DNA of 32,800 nucleotides from a virus, in the IMG/VR virus record IMGVR_UViG_3300005613_000249, positions 1 through 32,800 of that record; one strand, 5' to 3'. Of the stretch, positions 8,023 to 19,101 are shown in pieces. The notes under the pieces were generated by a model that did no database searches, was not told the origin of the DNA, and was given only the letters and a program-made list of their open reading frames with translations. Position 1 is the stretch's first letter. Each line of letters opens with the position of its first letter. The translations under genes were made by a program, and so were the position numbers.

Positions 8023-10585
8023 GACCTGCCTCCCTTCCTTTCATTGGAACTCTTTCAGAAATCAGTTCAAATTGTGAAGATACTCCTGATAAAGCAAATG
8101 GACTATATATATTACTTGTAGATGCTACAGAAAAACTAATACCAACACATCTCTGTTTATTTCTAGGGATTCCTACTCTTAAAGGTTGAAAATAGGTGGG
8201 ACCGGTCCCACCCCAAGGAGTGTTACCCCAATTATTTTGACCCCACAATCCAATATTATAAATTTGTGAAGAGGTACTCTCATATCCAGGTCTTAACGAA
8301 GTTTCATAACCTATTGTCAATTCTGCAGTAGTATCATTTCTAAAAAAGAATAAAGCTTCTCTAAATTGTTTGATCATTCCGGGATTCCCCGCAGTGTTCA
8401 TAACATATTTGAGTTTTACCTGAATTGGCTGGAAAATTACGGAAGTATTAACAGGATTATTATCAAATTCTCTACTACTAGTAACATTAATAGTAAGCTG
8501 TTTAGTATCATAATCTATATCAATTATTTTTCCTAGGGATTGTTCCTCTGTTGCAACATCTGTTTGTACTAACCAGTATCCAATAGCTACATCATCAGTT
8601 GTATCTACCTGAACTACTTTATAAGTACCACTATCTCCAATAATTAACTCAATAACAATTTGATAATCAATATCTACAAAGTCTCTAACAGTAAAAGTTT
8701 TTCTCTCCTGCATTAACCAATACTGTTCATAACCCGTTTCTTTTCCACCTAAGTAAAGTTTATCGTTTGTAGGATTGACCAAACCACTTGTAGCTGCGAA
8801 AGTATGTCGCACCCAAGTGTTTGTGAAAGAATTATAAACATAGCTCTGCACAGGGAAAGAATGAGTATTAGCATTAACACAATATAACATATAACTTCGT
8901 TCCGACTCATAAGAAACACCAAAAGTTGTGGTAGCAAAGTTATCAAATTGTATTAATTGTAATAATTCTTGCTCAATATTTCTTGATACTACTGCTACTC
9001 CTGATTCACTTACTGAAATGACTCCCTGAAGAGACATACAGAAAATTGTATTATTAAACTGTACTGCTGAATCAGGTGCTATTAAAGCTGTGGTACTATC
9101 ATGTAAAGTAGCTCTAAAGTTATTTATATTCTCCCCAGAAATTTTCCAAATTGAATCCTCTTTGAAAACAAATAAAGATTCTCTCAAATCTAATATTCTT
9201 AAAATAGCTTTATTCGCTGACCCTACATCAATATAGTTAAGTAGAGGCACCGATTCAGGCTGTTGATTTTTTGAAATGTATATTCTATTTACTTTAGCAT
9301 CATTTGAAGAACTTTCAGTTGTACCTGAAGAAGGTAAAGTTGGATTCCAAGCATCTCCATTTGAACTTGTTAAATAATATTGATCATCTCCGAGACTTCT
9401 AGCCTGAAGCATAATTTGACCAGGTAGATCTTCATACCCAGACATATAATAGGCATATACTTTTGTATTAGCATCATACTTATTTATTACTCTAACTAGA
9501 GAAAGTGCTGTAGCTTCAATATCACTCGCTGGAGAACCAGTGTCTACTAATTCAAAATATCCACTAGCTGAATTCTCTGTTGCTTTAGCAGTATAAACTA
9601 CATCTGCAATAGTTATAGTATCTTCTTCATCAAAACCATCTGATCCAGTACCCAGCAAAGTTATATTAAAAGTATGTTTTGTCTGAGTATTAGCATAAAA
9701 CATATGATCTTTAAAAACGGTCATATCCTTACAAAGAGGGGGTTCATAATTAGCATTTATAGCACCCTCTTGACTAGGAGATATATAAAGAAAAGTACCT
9801 TTTAAAGTATCAGATACATTATCCAAAATTGTAAATTCATTAGCAGCTACTTCACCAGAGGAAGGAGTACCAGATAAAACTAGTTGGAGTTCATCAGTAG
9901 GTTCATCAGTAATCGTCTCGGTCATGTTTGATCGATAAATCTGATATTTATGATTAGTAGTAATTTCACTAGGTATAAGAAATGTTAAAGCAACATTACT
10001 TGATGACCCGGTGTTATTAATAACAACAAATCTACTTGAAGGTGCTCCTATTACTAAGTTCTCATTTGCATCTTCTCTCGTCCACACCATTCTGTAGGCT
10101 ACTGCAGTACCCGCGGTAAACCACCCTGTTCCACCAGAAGCACTACCAAAACCATCTAAACTAGGAACTACCCCAGCATTATAAAACTCTGAATCTACAG
10201 CATCTAATTTTTTTACTCCAGAAGAAGTAGTAACATATAAATTCTGGTTTTCTTCTACTCCTTGCATTTTATATGCAGAAGGACTTACAAATGTTCCAGT
10301 GTATGCAGTCCAAGAACTACCCCCACCCACATCTCTTGAAATTTGATTACTATGATGTACTAGAATTGTGTCTTGATAGGAATAAATATTTCCAATTACT
10401 CCATTAGCAGAATCTAAATTTAAGTAGTTATTATATTTTCCAAATCCTCTTCTACTTTCAGCAACATTATCTTTATTTATAACAATGTTATCAGCATAAG
10501 AGAGAGCACCATCAATTAAATCTTGATTTATAGTATTTGGATTAGTAATCAATCCTTTAATTTTGAGACTTAGGGTTTGACTCAT
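8015..10585 (-). CDS. Tail nozzle / tail tubular protein B-like
   Basis: This 856-residue, beta-rich protein starts at ATG 10585, overlapping the adaptor stop as TGATG with GGAG upstream; a TTG one codon earlier is less likely. The N-terminus (INQDLIDGALSYADNIVINK and AESRRGFGKYNNY) is typical of podoviral nozzle proteins, whose first strands describe a solution list then a self-similar beta propeller. Later stretches such as PPLCKDMTVFKDHMFYANTQ and SLFVFKEDSIWKISG repeat blade-like patterns. The size agrees with T7 gp12-type and P22 gp10-type tail proteins. It follows the adaptor gene directly, as in those phages. It would cap the short tail and hold the DNA until ejection. The family call rests on pattern and order. 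Confidence 0.65.
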   Translation of the reverse strand: MSQTLSLKIKGLITNPNTINQDLIDGALSYADNIVINKDNVAESRRGFGKYNNYLNLDSANGVIGNIYSYQDTILVHHSNQISRDVGGGSSWTAYTGTFVSPSAYKMQGVEENQNLYVTTSSGVKKLDAVDSEFYNAGVVPSLDGFGSASGGTGWFTAGTAVAYRMVWTREDANENLVIGAPSSRFVVINNTGSSSNVALTFLIPSEITTNHKYQIYRSNMTETITDEPTDELQLVLSGTPSSGEVAANEFTILDNVSDTLKGTFLYISPSQEGAINANYEPPLCKDMTVFKDHMFYANTQTKHTFNITLLGTGSDGFDEEDTITIADVVYTAKATENSASGYFELVDTGSPASDIEATALSLVRVINKYDANTKVYAYYMSGYEDLPGQIMLQARSLGDDQYYLTSSNGDAWNPTLPSSGTTESSSNDAKVNRIYISKNQQPESVPLLNYIDVGSANKAILRILDLRESLFVFKEDSIWKISGENINNFRATLHDSTTALIAPDSAVQFNNTIFCMSLQGVISVSESGVAVVSRNIEQELLQLIQFDNFATTTFGVSYESERSYMLYCVNANTHSFPVQSYVYNSFTNTWVRHTFAATSGLVNPTNDKLYLGGKETGYEQYWLMQERKTFTVRDFVDIDYQIVIELIIGDSGTYKVVQVDTTDDVAIGYWLVQTDVATEEQSLGKIIDIDYDTKQLTINVTSSREFDNNPVNTSVIFQPIQVKLKYVMNTAGNPGMIKQFREALFFFRNDTTAELTIGYETSLRPGYESTSSQIYNIGLWGQNNWGNTPWGGTGPTYFQPLRVGIPRNKQRCVGISFSVASTSNIYSPFALSGVSSQFELISERVPMKGREAGLG

Positions 10586-11463
10586 CAATGTCTCCTAGAT
10601 CTTTTTCCCCATAAAGGTGAACTAGTATTTACTATCTTTTTCACCTCATTTTCTATTCGGGGACTGATAAGACCAGATAAAGTGATCTTCAAAGATTCCA
10701 AATTTTCTTTAGCTATCTTATAACCGTCTTTATCCTTCATACTCATCATAGCTGCAACAACAGCAGATTGAGCTAAGAGTGATCTTAGTTCCACGGGTAC
10801 TTTAGGAAAAGCACAATAACCTTGAGGACATAAAATATCCCCAACAGTAACTAAAGCAGCATCAGCTTCACTTAAAACAATATGATTAGTCCCAGTAATA
10901 GATCCTGTCCCCGTCATATTCACAACATCAAAAGGTTGATAAGATTTTGATAGTGTCAAATTAATTGATCCTACCGTAGGTGCCTTATTTATATTGATAT
11001 CTGTAGCAACTATGGAAGTTACTGTGTAAACAGTGTCATCATCTGAATCAATCATATAATTAGGTCTTTTAAAATAGACCAATCTTACTGTTGAATCAGG
11101 AATCCTAGGATAAAAAACTATAGAGTTATCTTGAATGTAAAATCCAAGAGGTCTGCTATTTTGTGTAGTAATTTCATCCATGGATAAACGAGGAAGATTC
11201 TCAAAAGTATAAGTACCCCTCTTTAGCTGCACATCTTTTAATTTCTGCATAATAGCATCAGTAGGAATACTTATAGTTGCTGCAGCAGAATAATCTGCAT
11301 AAGTGATAAAAAAATCTTCTCGATGCCTCATAATATAAGGAAGTACTTCAGAATAAAAACCATCATTCAAAAATGAAATAATGTCTGCATTGGTATACAT
11401 ACCATCTGGTAAGAGAGCGTTTAATTGAATGTCATCAATTAAACCTGCGGTAGTAAGATCCAT
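10585..11463 (-). CDS. Head-tail adaptor (tail tubular protein A-like)
   Basis: This 292-residue protein starts at ATG 11463 with GGGAG upstream. The N-terminal half has the helix-rich pattern of phage adaptors: LNALLPDGMYTNADIISFLN, FYSEVLPYIMRHREDFF, then SIPTDAIMQKLKDVQ and a strand-rich YIQDNSIVFYPRIPDSTVRL. The middle is beta-rich. The C-terminal part (VPVELRSLLAQSAVVAAMMS) is a long helix like those that pack under the portal. It precedes the nozzle-like gene with a stop-start overlap. It probably joins the portal to the tail nozzle. No sequence motif separates it from other connector families, so the call is by pattern and order. Confidence 0.6.
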   Translation of the reverse strand: MDLTTAGLIDDIQLNALLPDGMYTNADIISFLNDGFYSEVLPYIMRHREDFFITYADYSAAATISIPTDAIMQKLKDVQLKRGTYTFENLPRLSMDEITTQNSRPLGFYIQDNSIVFYPRIPDSTVRLVYFKRPNYMIDSDDDTVYTVTSIVATDININKAPTVGSINLTLSKSYQPFDVVNMTGTGSITGTNHIVLSEADAALVTVGDILCPQGYCAFPKVPVELRSLLAQSAVVAAMMSMKDKDGYKIAKENLESLKITLSGLISPRIENEVKKIVNTSSPLWGKRSRRH

Positions 11464-11476
11464 GGTTACTCCCTAA

Positions 11477-11857
11477 TTATAAATTTTTAATTTTCTCAAT
11501 AAGTCTTTTCTTAAATTCTGCTCGGGATTTTTCTGGAAGCATCTCTAAAACATCTTGATCTTCTTCATCAAGCATATCTTCATCAAATTCTTCTTCCATT
11601 TCATCATCAAATTCTTCTTCTTCCATTTCTTCATCAAATTCATCTTCCATTTCTTCTCCCATTTCTTCTTCATCAGGAAGATCTACCTTTTGAAGTTGAT
11701 CTAGAATTTTTTGTTTAGCATCTTCAGGGGAATCACCTTCAGCAGAAACTTCTAATATGCCTTTAGGTTCTACTTCCTCTTTAAGAATCTTTTTAGATAC
11801 CAAATCTTTATCAGCTAAGATTTCTTTAAGAAGTCTAATTTTATCCATATCTTTCAT
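11477..11857 (-). CDS. Highly acidic small protein, unknown
   Basis: This 126-residue protein starts at ATG 11857 after TTGGAGG. It has a mixed-charge N-terminus (KIRLLKEILADKDLVSKKIL), then residues 60-105 are almost all Asp/Glu broken by Met and Phe (such as EFDEEMEEEEFDDEM). A basic amphipathic end closes it (EKSRAEFKKRLIEKIKNL). It sits between adaptor and small tail genes. The acidic centre could mimic nucleic acid or bind basic protein surfaces during head or tail assembly. No known family is recognised. The corresponding DNA is an imperfect TTC/TCA-rich tract. Confidence 0.7.
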   Translation of the reverse strand: MKDMDKIRLLKEILADKDLVSKKILKEEVEPKGILEVSAEGDSPEDAKQKILDQLQKVDLPDEEEMGEEMEDEFDEEMEEEEFDDEMEEEFDEDMLDEEDQDVLEMLPEKSRAEFKKRLIEKIKNL

Positions 11858-11891
11858 ACAAGTACCTCCAATTGTACTTTAGATTATTAAA

Positions 11892-12446
11892 TTATGCGTT
11901 GGGATCATTACCCATATAAATTAGTGGGATATATCTAGGGTTAGTTGAGAAAGATCCATCAAATTTAAGATTTACAATCTTAAATATATATAAATTTACT
12001 GATTCAGGCTGTAATCCTCCAGCCGTATAGCTATCCTTTAGATTATCTATCCAATCCTCATAATTAGATTCTGGATTACTCCATCCAGCTACATACCACT
12101 GTACCCCAGTAAAAGCAGTATCATATCCAGATCTATCATTATCAAATGCTATAAACTTAGGATCTACCATGGGTATTCTGTATAATTGAGAAGGATTATA
12201 AGTAATTCCTTCATAATAATAATCTTCATCATATCTAGTAGGGTCTGCTCCTAACTCACAAGGGGAAAAAATATAGGAGGTACCATCATCTTGGAAATAT
12301 CTACTTTTAAAGGATATCTGCATGTATTTCCTTGCAGATACTGTATCCTCAGCAGTTACTTCTAACATATCATTACTAGATCTCTTAGACGATTCTAAAT
12401 CTTGAAAATCACATATCCATTGTTTTGTATAAAAAGTGAAAGCCAT
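11892..12446 (-). CDS. Small tail/adhesion protein A, paralogue of its neighbour
   Basis: This 184-residue protein starts at ATG 12446 with AAGGAG upstream. It is aromatic- and Asn/Asp-rich and looks beta-structured. The C-terminus (VNLYIFKIVNLKF…PRYIPLIYMGNDPNA) matches the ending of the next upstream gene product (MNLYLFELYLRD…FIPFFIKGNDPARD). Both also have a central W-Y-x-x-G-W segment followed by an acidic helix. The two are therefore probably diverged duplicates. They lie between LamG/fibre genes and adaptor genes, so a receptor-binding or fibre accessory role is plausible. I do not recognise a family. Confidence 0.65.
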   Translation of the reverse strand: MAFTFYTKQWICDFQDLESSKRSSNDMLEVTAEDTVSARKYMQISFKSRYFQDDGTSYIFSPCELGADPTRYDEDYYYEGITYNPSQLYRIPMVDPKFIAFDNDRSGYDTAFTGVQWYVAGWSNPESNYEDWIDNLKDSYTAGGLQPESVNLYIFKIVNLKFDGSFSTNPRYIPLIYMGNDPNA

Positions 12447-12454
12447 ATGTCTCC

Positions 12455-13054
12455 TTAAGGAATTAATGAAGCAGTATATATTCTGTCACGAGCTGGATCA
12501 TTTCCCTTAATAAAAAAAGGTATAAATAATATTTCTTCTGAATCTCTTAAATATAATTCAAATAAATATAAATTCATTGTTGAAGGAATAGTTCCAAAAG
12601 TTCCTATATTAGCAGGTTGTTCCTGTGTAATAGTATAAAAAAAATCACATAATTCTTCTTCAAAAGTAGCTAAAGTTCCTGTAGTCCAACCCTTAGAATA
12701 CCACCATCCTTTTAAAAAACCCCCAGCGGATTCCTCAAATTTAGGTGAAGAATAAAAAGCCGAAAAAGGAGCTGCAGGCGGAGTTCCTGGCGTTGTATAT
12801 CTTCTTATATAATCCCCGCTAGTTACAGAATGATGAATAGGGATTTGAGGGAAAGAGGTATTAGTTGAATAATTTCCATTAGAAATAGTATAAACAACAC
12901 TATTTGCTCCAGGATTTATTAAATTAAATCCCACTCCTATAATGCTATAAGTTCCAAAGGGATTTTGAATACCTAATCCTCCATCTGTAGAACGATCATT
13001 AGCTCCAAGTCCTTCATCAGCTTCACCATAAAAATAACGTATATAAAAATCCAT
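12455..13054 (-). CDS. Small tail/adhesion protein B, paralogue of its neighbour
   Basis: This 199-residue protein starts at ATG 13054, with AGGG a few bases upstream. It is Gly/Ser/Pro/Tyr-rich and beta-like (GLGIQNPFGTYSIIGVGFNL). It shares the C-terminal pattern MNLYLFELYL…IPFFIKGNDPA and a central WWYSKGW segment with the protein encoded just downstream. The LamG-fold gene lies 4 nt upstream, so the three are probably made together. A host-surface-binding accessory of the fibre is plausible but not shown by any motif. Confidence 0.65.
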   Translation of the reverse strand: MDFYIRYFYGEADEGLGANDRSTDGGLGIQNPFGTYSIIGVGFNLINPGANSVVYTISNGNYSTNTSFPQIPIHHSVTSGDYIRRYTTPGTPPAAPFSAFYSSPKFEESAGGFLKGWWYSKGWTTGTLATFEEELCDFFYTITQEQPANIGTFGTIPSTMNLYLFELYLRDSEEILFIPFFIKGNDPARDRIYTASLIP

Positions 13055-13057
13055 ATA

Positions 13058-13765
13058 TTAACCCTGTGTAAAAGGATATTGATTACCAATTCCTGCCCAG
13101 TATAGTTCTTGTACTTCTGATAAAGTCAAAGCCTTATTCCATAGACCTAGTTCATCTATATACCCTTTAAAAAATTCTCCAGGAGTACCCTGGACATTAG
13201 CACCTATTCTTGTTGATAAATTAGTATTAGATACAGTTGATCCAGTCATAGACCCACCATTGTTATAAGCTCCATTTTTATATAGAGTCCAAGTTTGATT
13301 TGGTAAATCAAAGACACCTACAAAATGTGCCCAAGTATTTAATGGAAAAGCATTAACGGTAGTATATATAACTTCATAACTACCAGATATATTTGCTAAA
13401 AATCGACCTCTTACTGCTCCACTGCCTGGAAATACCTGAAAATAAACTTCTCCTTCATGAGTAGTAGCAAAAATATTTCCATATTGTGAACCTGTGGGAT
13501 ATATCCAAGCAGCATAACTTCTAGCAGTTGTAGTACTATCAAAGACTGCAGTGGTAGTTTGTCCGAGTTTTATAAAATTAGAAGCACCATTTAAATTGAT
13601 ACCTTCATTTATTACCCCATAAGAACTGTTATATGAAACGGATTCTGTGGTGCCATCAAGAGAAGCATAAGCATCCGTACTATCCCCATCTAATTTATAG
13701 TAATGTGCTATATCTGTAGTTAAAGTTGTTTCCTGTTTTCCAAAAAGCATTACAGCATTTAACAT
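13058..13765 (-). CDS. LamG/concanavalin A-like lectin domain protein
   Basis: This 235-residue protein starts at ATG 13765; the ribosome site is weak and the gene follows the fibre gene by 2 nt, so coupling is likely. Residues about 18-225 form one LamG_3-type jelly roll: IAHYYKLDGDSTDAYASLDG, INEGINLNGASNFIKLG, RSYAAWIYPTG, NTWAHFVGVFDLPNQTWTLY KNG and the closing FKGYIDELGLWNKALTLSEV. These are the recurring strands of the family, which binds glycans in many surface proteins. There is no signal peptide. Placed next to a collagen-like fibre, it probably forms or decorates the receptor-binding tip. Confidence 0.85.
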   Translation of the reverse strand: MLNAVMLFGKQETTLTTDIAHYYKLDGDSTDAYASLDGTTESVSYNSSYGVINEGINLNGASNFIKLGQTTTAVFDSTTTARSYAAWIYPTGSQYGNIFATTHEGEVYFQVFPGSGAVRGRFLANISGSYEVIYTTVNAFPLNTWAHFVGVFDLPNQTWTLYKNGAYNNGGSMTGSTVSNTNLSTRIGANVQGTPGEFFKGYIDELGLWNKALTLSEVQELYWAGIGNQYPFTQG

Positions 13766-13767
13766 TC

Positions 13768-16287
<2,520 letters not shown>

Positions 16288-16327
16288 TTAGTTCTACTGC
16301 TTAAAGGATGAGATTATTAAATTATAC

Positions 16328-16357
16328 AAAAAAGGGGAAGCATATAATCTTCCCCTT
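16328..16357 (-). terminator. Rho-independent terminator after the capsid block
   Basis: Read on the minus strand, AAGGGGAAG, an 8-nt loop and CTTCCCCTT form a perfect 9-bp stem (16332-16340 with 16349-16357), followed by six T (16328-16333). It lies between the 62-aa gene and the fibre gene, so it separates head from adhesion transcription. A TATAAT box (plus-strand attata, 16321-16326) follows at once and could start the next transcript. Confidence 0.8.
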
Positions 16358-16391
16358 GTCACAATATCAAAAATGTATTAGCTAATACTCT

Positions 16392-16580
16392 TTATTCTAC
16401 GCCAAGTACCGTGTAAGTTGTATCATCAACATTTACTAATGCCGATGCTGTTAATACTCCCGATTCTACCGCACCAATAAGATTGATAACCTTTGTCAAT
16501 TCCCATCTTTCTCCAACAAGATCACCTACCATTTCCGCAGAGTCCAGATTAGCTAATGTCAATGTAAATGTATGACTCAT
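16392..16580 (-). CDS. Small protein downstream of the capsid gene, unknown
   Basis: This 62-residue acidic, beta-rich protein starts at ATG 16580 with ATGGAG upstream. It reads MSHTFTLTLANLDSAEMVGD, a short helix (ELTKVINLIGAVESG) and a two-strand end (ALVNVDDTTYTVLGVE). It lies just after the major capsid gene and just before a terminator, so it is probably made in quantity with the capsid. A head decoration or minor head role is plausible. No family is recognised. Confidence 0.65.
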   Translation of the reverse strand: MSHTFTLTLANLDSAEMVGDLVGERWELTKVINLIGAVESGVLTASALVNVDDTTYTVLGVE

Positions 16581-16598
16581 AATTACTCCATTATAATA

Positions 16599-16620
16599 AT
16601 GGGTGGATTACTCCACCCAT
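16599..16620 (-). other. Perfect 9-bp intergenic hairpin after the capsid gene
   Basis: ATGGGTGGA and TCCACCCAT pair around a 4-nt loop between the major capsid stop and the 62-aa gene. No T tract follows, so this is unlikely to be a full terminator. It may stabilise or process the capsid mRNA. Confidence 0.55.
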
Positions 16621-16633
16621 CTAGCTAATCTAA

Positions 16634-17908
16634 TTACTCGTTTGTAAAACCATATAGTTTAACAGAAGTAGAAACTAACCTAGGGAACAATGCCTGGTTA
16701 CACATACAACGAAGCTCGTACCCGAAATTGTTTTCTAGGTGATGGAAAATTTCATCACCTTTTCCGGGAGTTTTAAAAGTAATTTCACTTGCTCCAACCC
16801 TTCGATACTTATCTACAGGAATAGCAAATGCTTCATTCTCTTTTAAGAAAGGATGAGATTTAATTGCAACTTCACCAGATTGACCGATGAATACAATCTC
16901 AGATGCTCCCATTTTAGCTTTGTCACCATAAGAACTGTCATATCTACGTAGAGCAGCTTGGTCAGCATTCAAATTCTGCCATGTTGCTACTGGTACATAT
17001 ACAACCAATTTCTCTTGAAGACCTTTGATAACAGCGTTGTTAAGAGCAGCAATCAATTTAGCAAAAGTCAAACGACCTGATACACTTACAGCATTTCCTG
17101 CCCAAAGAGCATAAGAACTGTTGTTAATTCCAAATAAAGAACCTGAAGTAGTCAAGATCTTATCCAAACCAATCATTTCTCTAAAAGAAGTATAGTCAGT
17201 CAAAAGAACTGTTCCATAAAAATGAAGTGCTAGTCCAGTTGTTGAAGTGATATCATCAATATCACTTGTAGATGCACCATCTGCTCCATTGGTATCAGTT
17301 GTTTCATCTAAAGTAATTGTCTTATTTGTAAAATCTACTGCAGTAATCTTATAAGGACCATACATAGTACCTGATTTGTTTACTGCTACCCTAGCTTGTT
17401 CTGCACCTGCCCAAATACCGGACCATTCACCAGTTTGAAATGTACAAACAACAGTTGTACCAACCTTAGTTGTTGAATTCACAAGTCCCAAATCTGATTG
17501 ACCATAAATTAAACTGATTTCTAATCTCTTAGAAAGAGATTCAGTCATGTTCTCAACGATCATAGGTACTAAAGAAGCAAATGCTTTCTTATCCGAAGAA
17601 GCTCTTTCAGCATCTTCATAGGAAATACCAGCTCTAAGTAAAAGGTTAGAACCTTTAACTGAAGCTTTACCAGTAATCATAGGTACTCTGTCATTTAAGC
17701 CAGAAAGTCCTGCATCACTAGCAAGATAAGATACTCCATGCTCTTGTGTGAGAATTACGTTATTCACATAATCACCACCATTTTGCTTGGAAGCCTCTAT
17801 AAATTTAATGTCTTTTTGTAATTTTGCTATGTCAGGAATAACTTTGACTTGTTCCCCGTACATATCCTTATAAAACCCTGTCAGGGTTTGTGATGTTAAA
17901 TTAGCCAT
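16634..17908 (-). CDS. Major capsid protein (HK97-type)
   Basis: This 424-residue protein starts at ATG 17908 behind GAGGT. Its length, its place after portal and scaffold, and its mixed alpha/beta pattern fit a HK97-fold coat protein of the P22-like podoviral kind. Features include an N-terminal arm (LTGFYKDMYGEQVKVIPDIA), a long spine-like helix (APMIVENMTESLSKRLEIS region, about residues 110-135), a beta-rich insertion (about 170-235) and the A-domain-like end (HHLENNFGYELRCMCNQALF). It would assemble the icosahedral shell on the scaffold encoded just upstream. It has the longest leader in the genome (199 nt) with repeated elements, which suggests special control of the most abundant protein. 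Confidence 0.8.
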   Translation of the reverse strand: MANLTSQTLTGFYKDMYGEQVKVIPDIAKLQKDIKFIEASKQNGGDYVNNVILTQEHGVSYLASDAGLSGLNDRVPMITGKASVKGSNLLLRAGISYEDAERASSDKKAFASLVPMIVENMTESLSKRLEISLIYGQSDLGLVNSTTKVGTTVVCTFQTGEWSGIWAGAEQARVAVNKSGTMYGPYKITAVDFTNKTITLDETTDTNGADGASTSDIDDITSTTGLALHFYGTVLLTDYTSFREMIGLDKILTTSGSLFGINNSSYALWAGNAVSVSGRLTFAKLIAALNNAVIKGLQEKLVVYVPVATWQNLNADQAALRRYDSSYGDKAKMGASEIVFIGQSGEVAIKSHPFLKENEAFAIPVDKYRRVGASEITFKTPGKGDEIFHHLENNFGYELRCMCNQALFPRLVSTSVKLYGFTNE

Positions 17909-17974
17909 GACAATACCTCATGCTTTAAAGTTAATATAAAAATCAATTTCTTGACTCAAATATCTTCTTCATGA

Positions 17975-17993
17975 GGGATAGGAAGGACCGTCC
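17975..17993. repeat. 19-bp direct repeat in the capsid leader, copy proximal to the gene
   Basis: The plus-strand sequence gggataggaaggaccgtcc is identical to 18042-18060. On the transcribed strand it reads GGACGGTCC then TTCCTATCCC. The GGAC/GTCC halves are self-complementary. It may be a protein- or ribosome-related site in the capsid mRNA leader. Confidence 0.85.
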
Positions 17994-18020
17994 CGTCTGA
18001 AACGATAATTTTGAATCTTC

Positions 18021-18106
18021 ATAGACTGAAATAAATAATATGGGATAGGAAGGACCGTCCTCAATTAAAAATTTAACAGTCTATTCATGACCAATATTAA
18101 TAGACT
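18021..18106 (-). promoter_or_regulatory. Possible alternative-pairing leader of the capsid mRNA
   Basis: On the minus strand three segments occur in order: AGTCTATT (18106-18099), AATAGACTG (18085-18077) and CAGTCTAT (18028-18021). The middle one can pair perfectly over 8 bp with either the first or the third, but not both. Such exclusive pairing is the arrangement used in attenuators and translational switches. There is no T tract to make either form a plain terminator. The pairing is seen directly; a switching role is inference. Confidence 0.4.
18042..18060. repeat. 19-bp direct repeat in the capsid leader, copy distal to the gene
   Basis: This copy is identical to 17975-17993 over 19 bases, with start points 67 bp apart. 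It lies between the two halves of a possible alternative stem (18021-18028 and 18077-18085). Confidence 0.85.
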
Positions 18107-18107
18107 A

Positions 18108-19037
18108 TTAATCTAACCCGTATTCCTGCTCGATCTTCTTTCTTAATTCAGAAGGAGTCATATATTTATCTTTCTTCTTTCTAGGAGTAGATCCTCCTTT
18201 TGTTTTGATATTAGTCTTCTTCTCGATACCATGTTTTTGACGAAACTTTTCAATATCATAGTTTCTGATTTTAGAAGCTACATCTTCACCTAGTAGTTTC
18301 ATAAGAGTCTCTTCACTTGATGACCCATAAAGTGCTTTAGTATCTTTAACAAATTGAGCATGGACTAAATCAATAACATCAGCAGCTCTGACATTAGTGA
18401 AACCCGCTTTAATAGCTTTAGTCATCTCAGTCACTATCCGCTGTACTGTGTAATCATTCTTAGGAAGACCAGCATTTGATAAAGCATCTGTAATATCCTG
18501 TACATATGCTTCTTTTCTTTGATTCATCAAAGAATCCTGCTCTTGTCTTATCTGATCTTCTTTTATTTTCTTCTGATGTGCCTCATATGCTTGGACTTTT
18601 TTCTTATACTCCATCAACTCTCGTTGCTCTGGAGTCATCATCTCCTGTTGAAGATTCTCATAAATTATATCTTCTGCCATTTTCTTGACATCAATACCAA
18701 TACGTGGATCTGATAAAACTTTTCTAGGATCAGCTTTTAACATTTGAAGAAAAGCTTCTGCTTGTCTCCTAGCTTTTACTCCTTCTTGTAATCTTTGATC
18801 ACTGACTTTTCTAAGCTGATAACTGTTGATAAGTTCGTCTTCATCAACCTCAACTTCTTTTCCATCAAGTTTGACTTTGTACTTTCTGGCAATCTTATCG
18901 ACAATTTTGTCAGTATTTGTTCTAGATTCCGGTTTACCTTCTCCAGTATTTTGAAGATCTCCTTGAGCTTCACCTGTGTCTGTTCCTTCTCCTGTACTTT
19001 CAAAGGATTCTCCTGTCTCTAATGCTTCATCACCCAT
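18108..19037 (-). CDS. Scaffolding protein
   Basis: This 309-residue protein starts at ATG 19037 behind AGGAGG. The N-terminal 40 residues are acidic and Gly-rich (GESFESTGEGTDTGEAQGD). The middle is charged and helical (TPEQRELMEYKKKVQAYEAH onward). The C-terminal 45 residues are strongly basic (KTNIKTKGGSTPRKKKDKYM) and end in a short helix-turn-helix-like segment. An acidic start, coiled-coil body and basic C-terminal coat-binding end is the plan of podoviral scaffolds. Its place between portal and coat genes agrees. It would guide procapsid assembly and then leave. Confidence 0.75.
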   Translation of the reverse strand: MGDEALETGESFESTGEGTDTGEAQGDLQNTGEGKPESRTNTDKIVDKIARKYKVKLDGKEVEVDEDELINSYQLRKVSDQRLQEGVKARRQAEAFLQMLKADPRKVLSDPRIGIDVKKMAEDIIYENLQQEMMTPEQRELMEYKKKVQAYEAHQKKIKEDQIRQEQDSLMNQRKEAYVQDITDALSNAGLPKNDYTVQRIVTEMTKAIKAGFTNVRAADVIDLVHAQFVKDTKALYGSSSEETLMKLLGEDVASKIRNYDIEKFRQKHGIEKKTNIKTKGGSTPRKKKDKYMTPSELRKKIEQEYGLD

Positions 19038-19065
19038 TGTGCCCTCCTGTGGTTATAAGGTGGTT

Positions 19066-19090
19066 GTCCCCGTCCTAAAGGATAGGGGAC
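19066..19090 (-). other. Imperfect GC-rich hairpin between two head genes
   Basis: GTCCCC (19066-19071) pairs with GGGGAC (19085-19090), with a further inner TCC/GGA pairing. No T tract follows on the minus strand. It lies in the 64-nt gap before the scaffold gene. Its GGACGG and CCTATCC words recall the capsid-leader repeats in reversed order. Confidence 0.45.
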
Positions 19091-19101
19091 ATATAATAAA
19101 C

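Noticed and set aside
8749-8946. 65-aa minus-strand ORF inside the nozzle-like gene
   Set aside because: It lies in another frame inside a well-supported 856-aa gene and has no ribosome site.
18506-19022. Several overlapping ORFs on both strands in the scaffold region
   Set aside because: The scaffold frame has the strong AGGAGG start and full length; the others are shadows.
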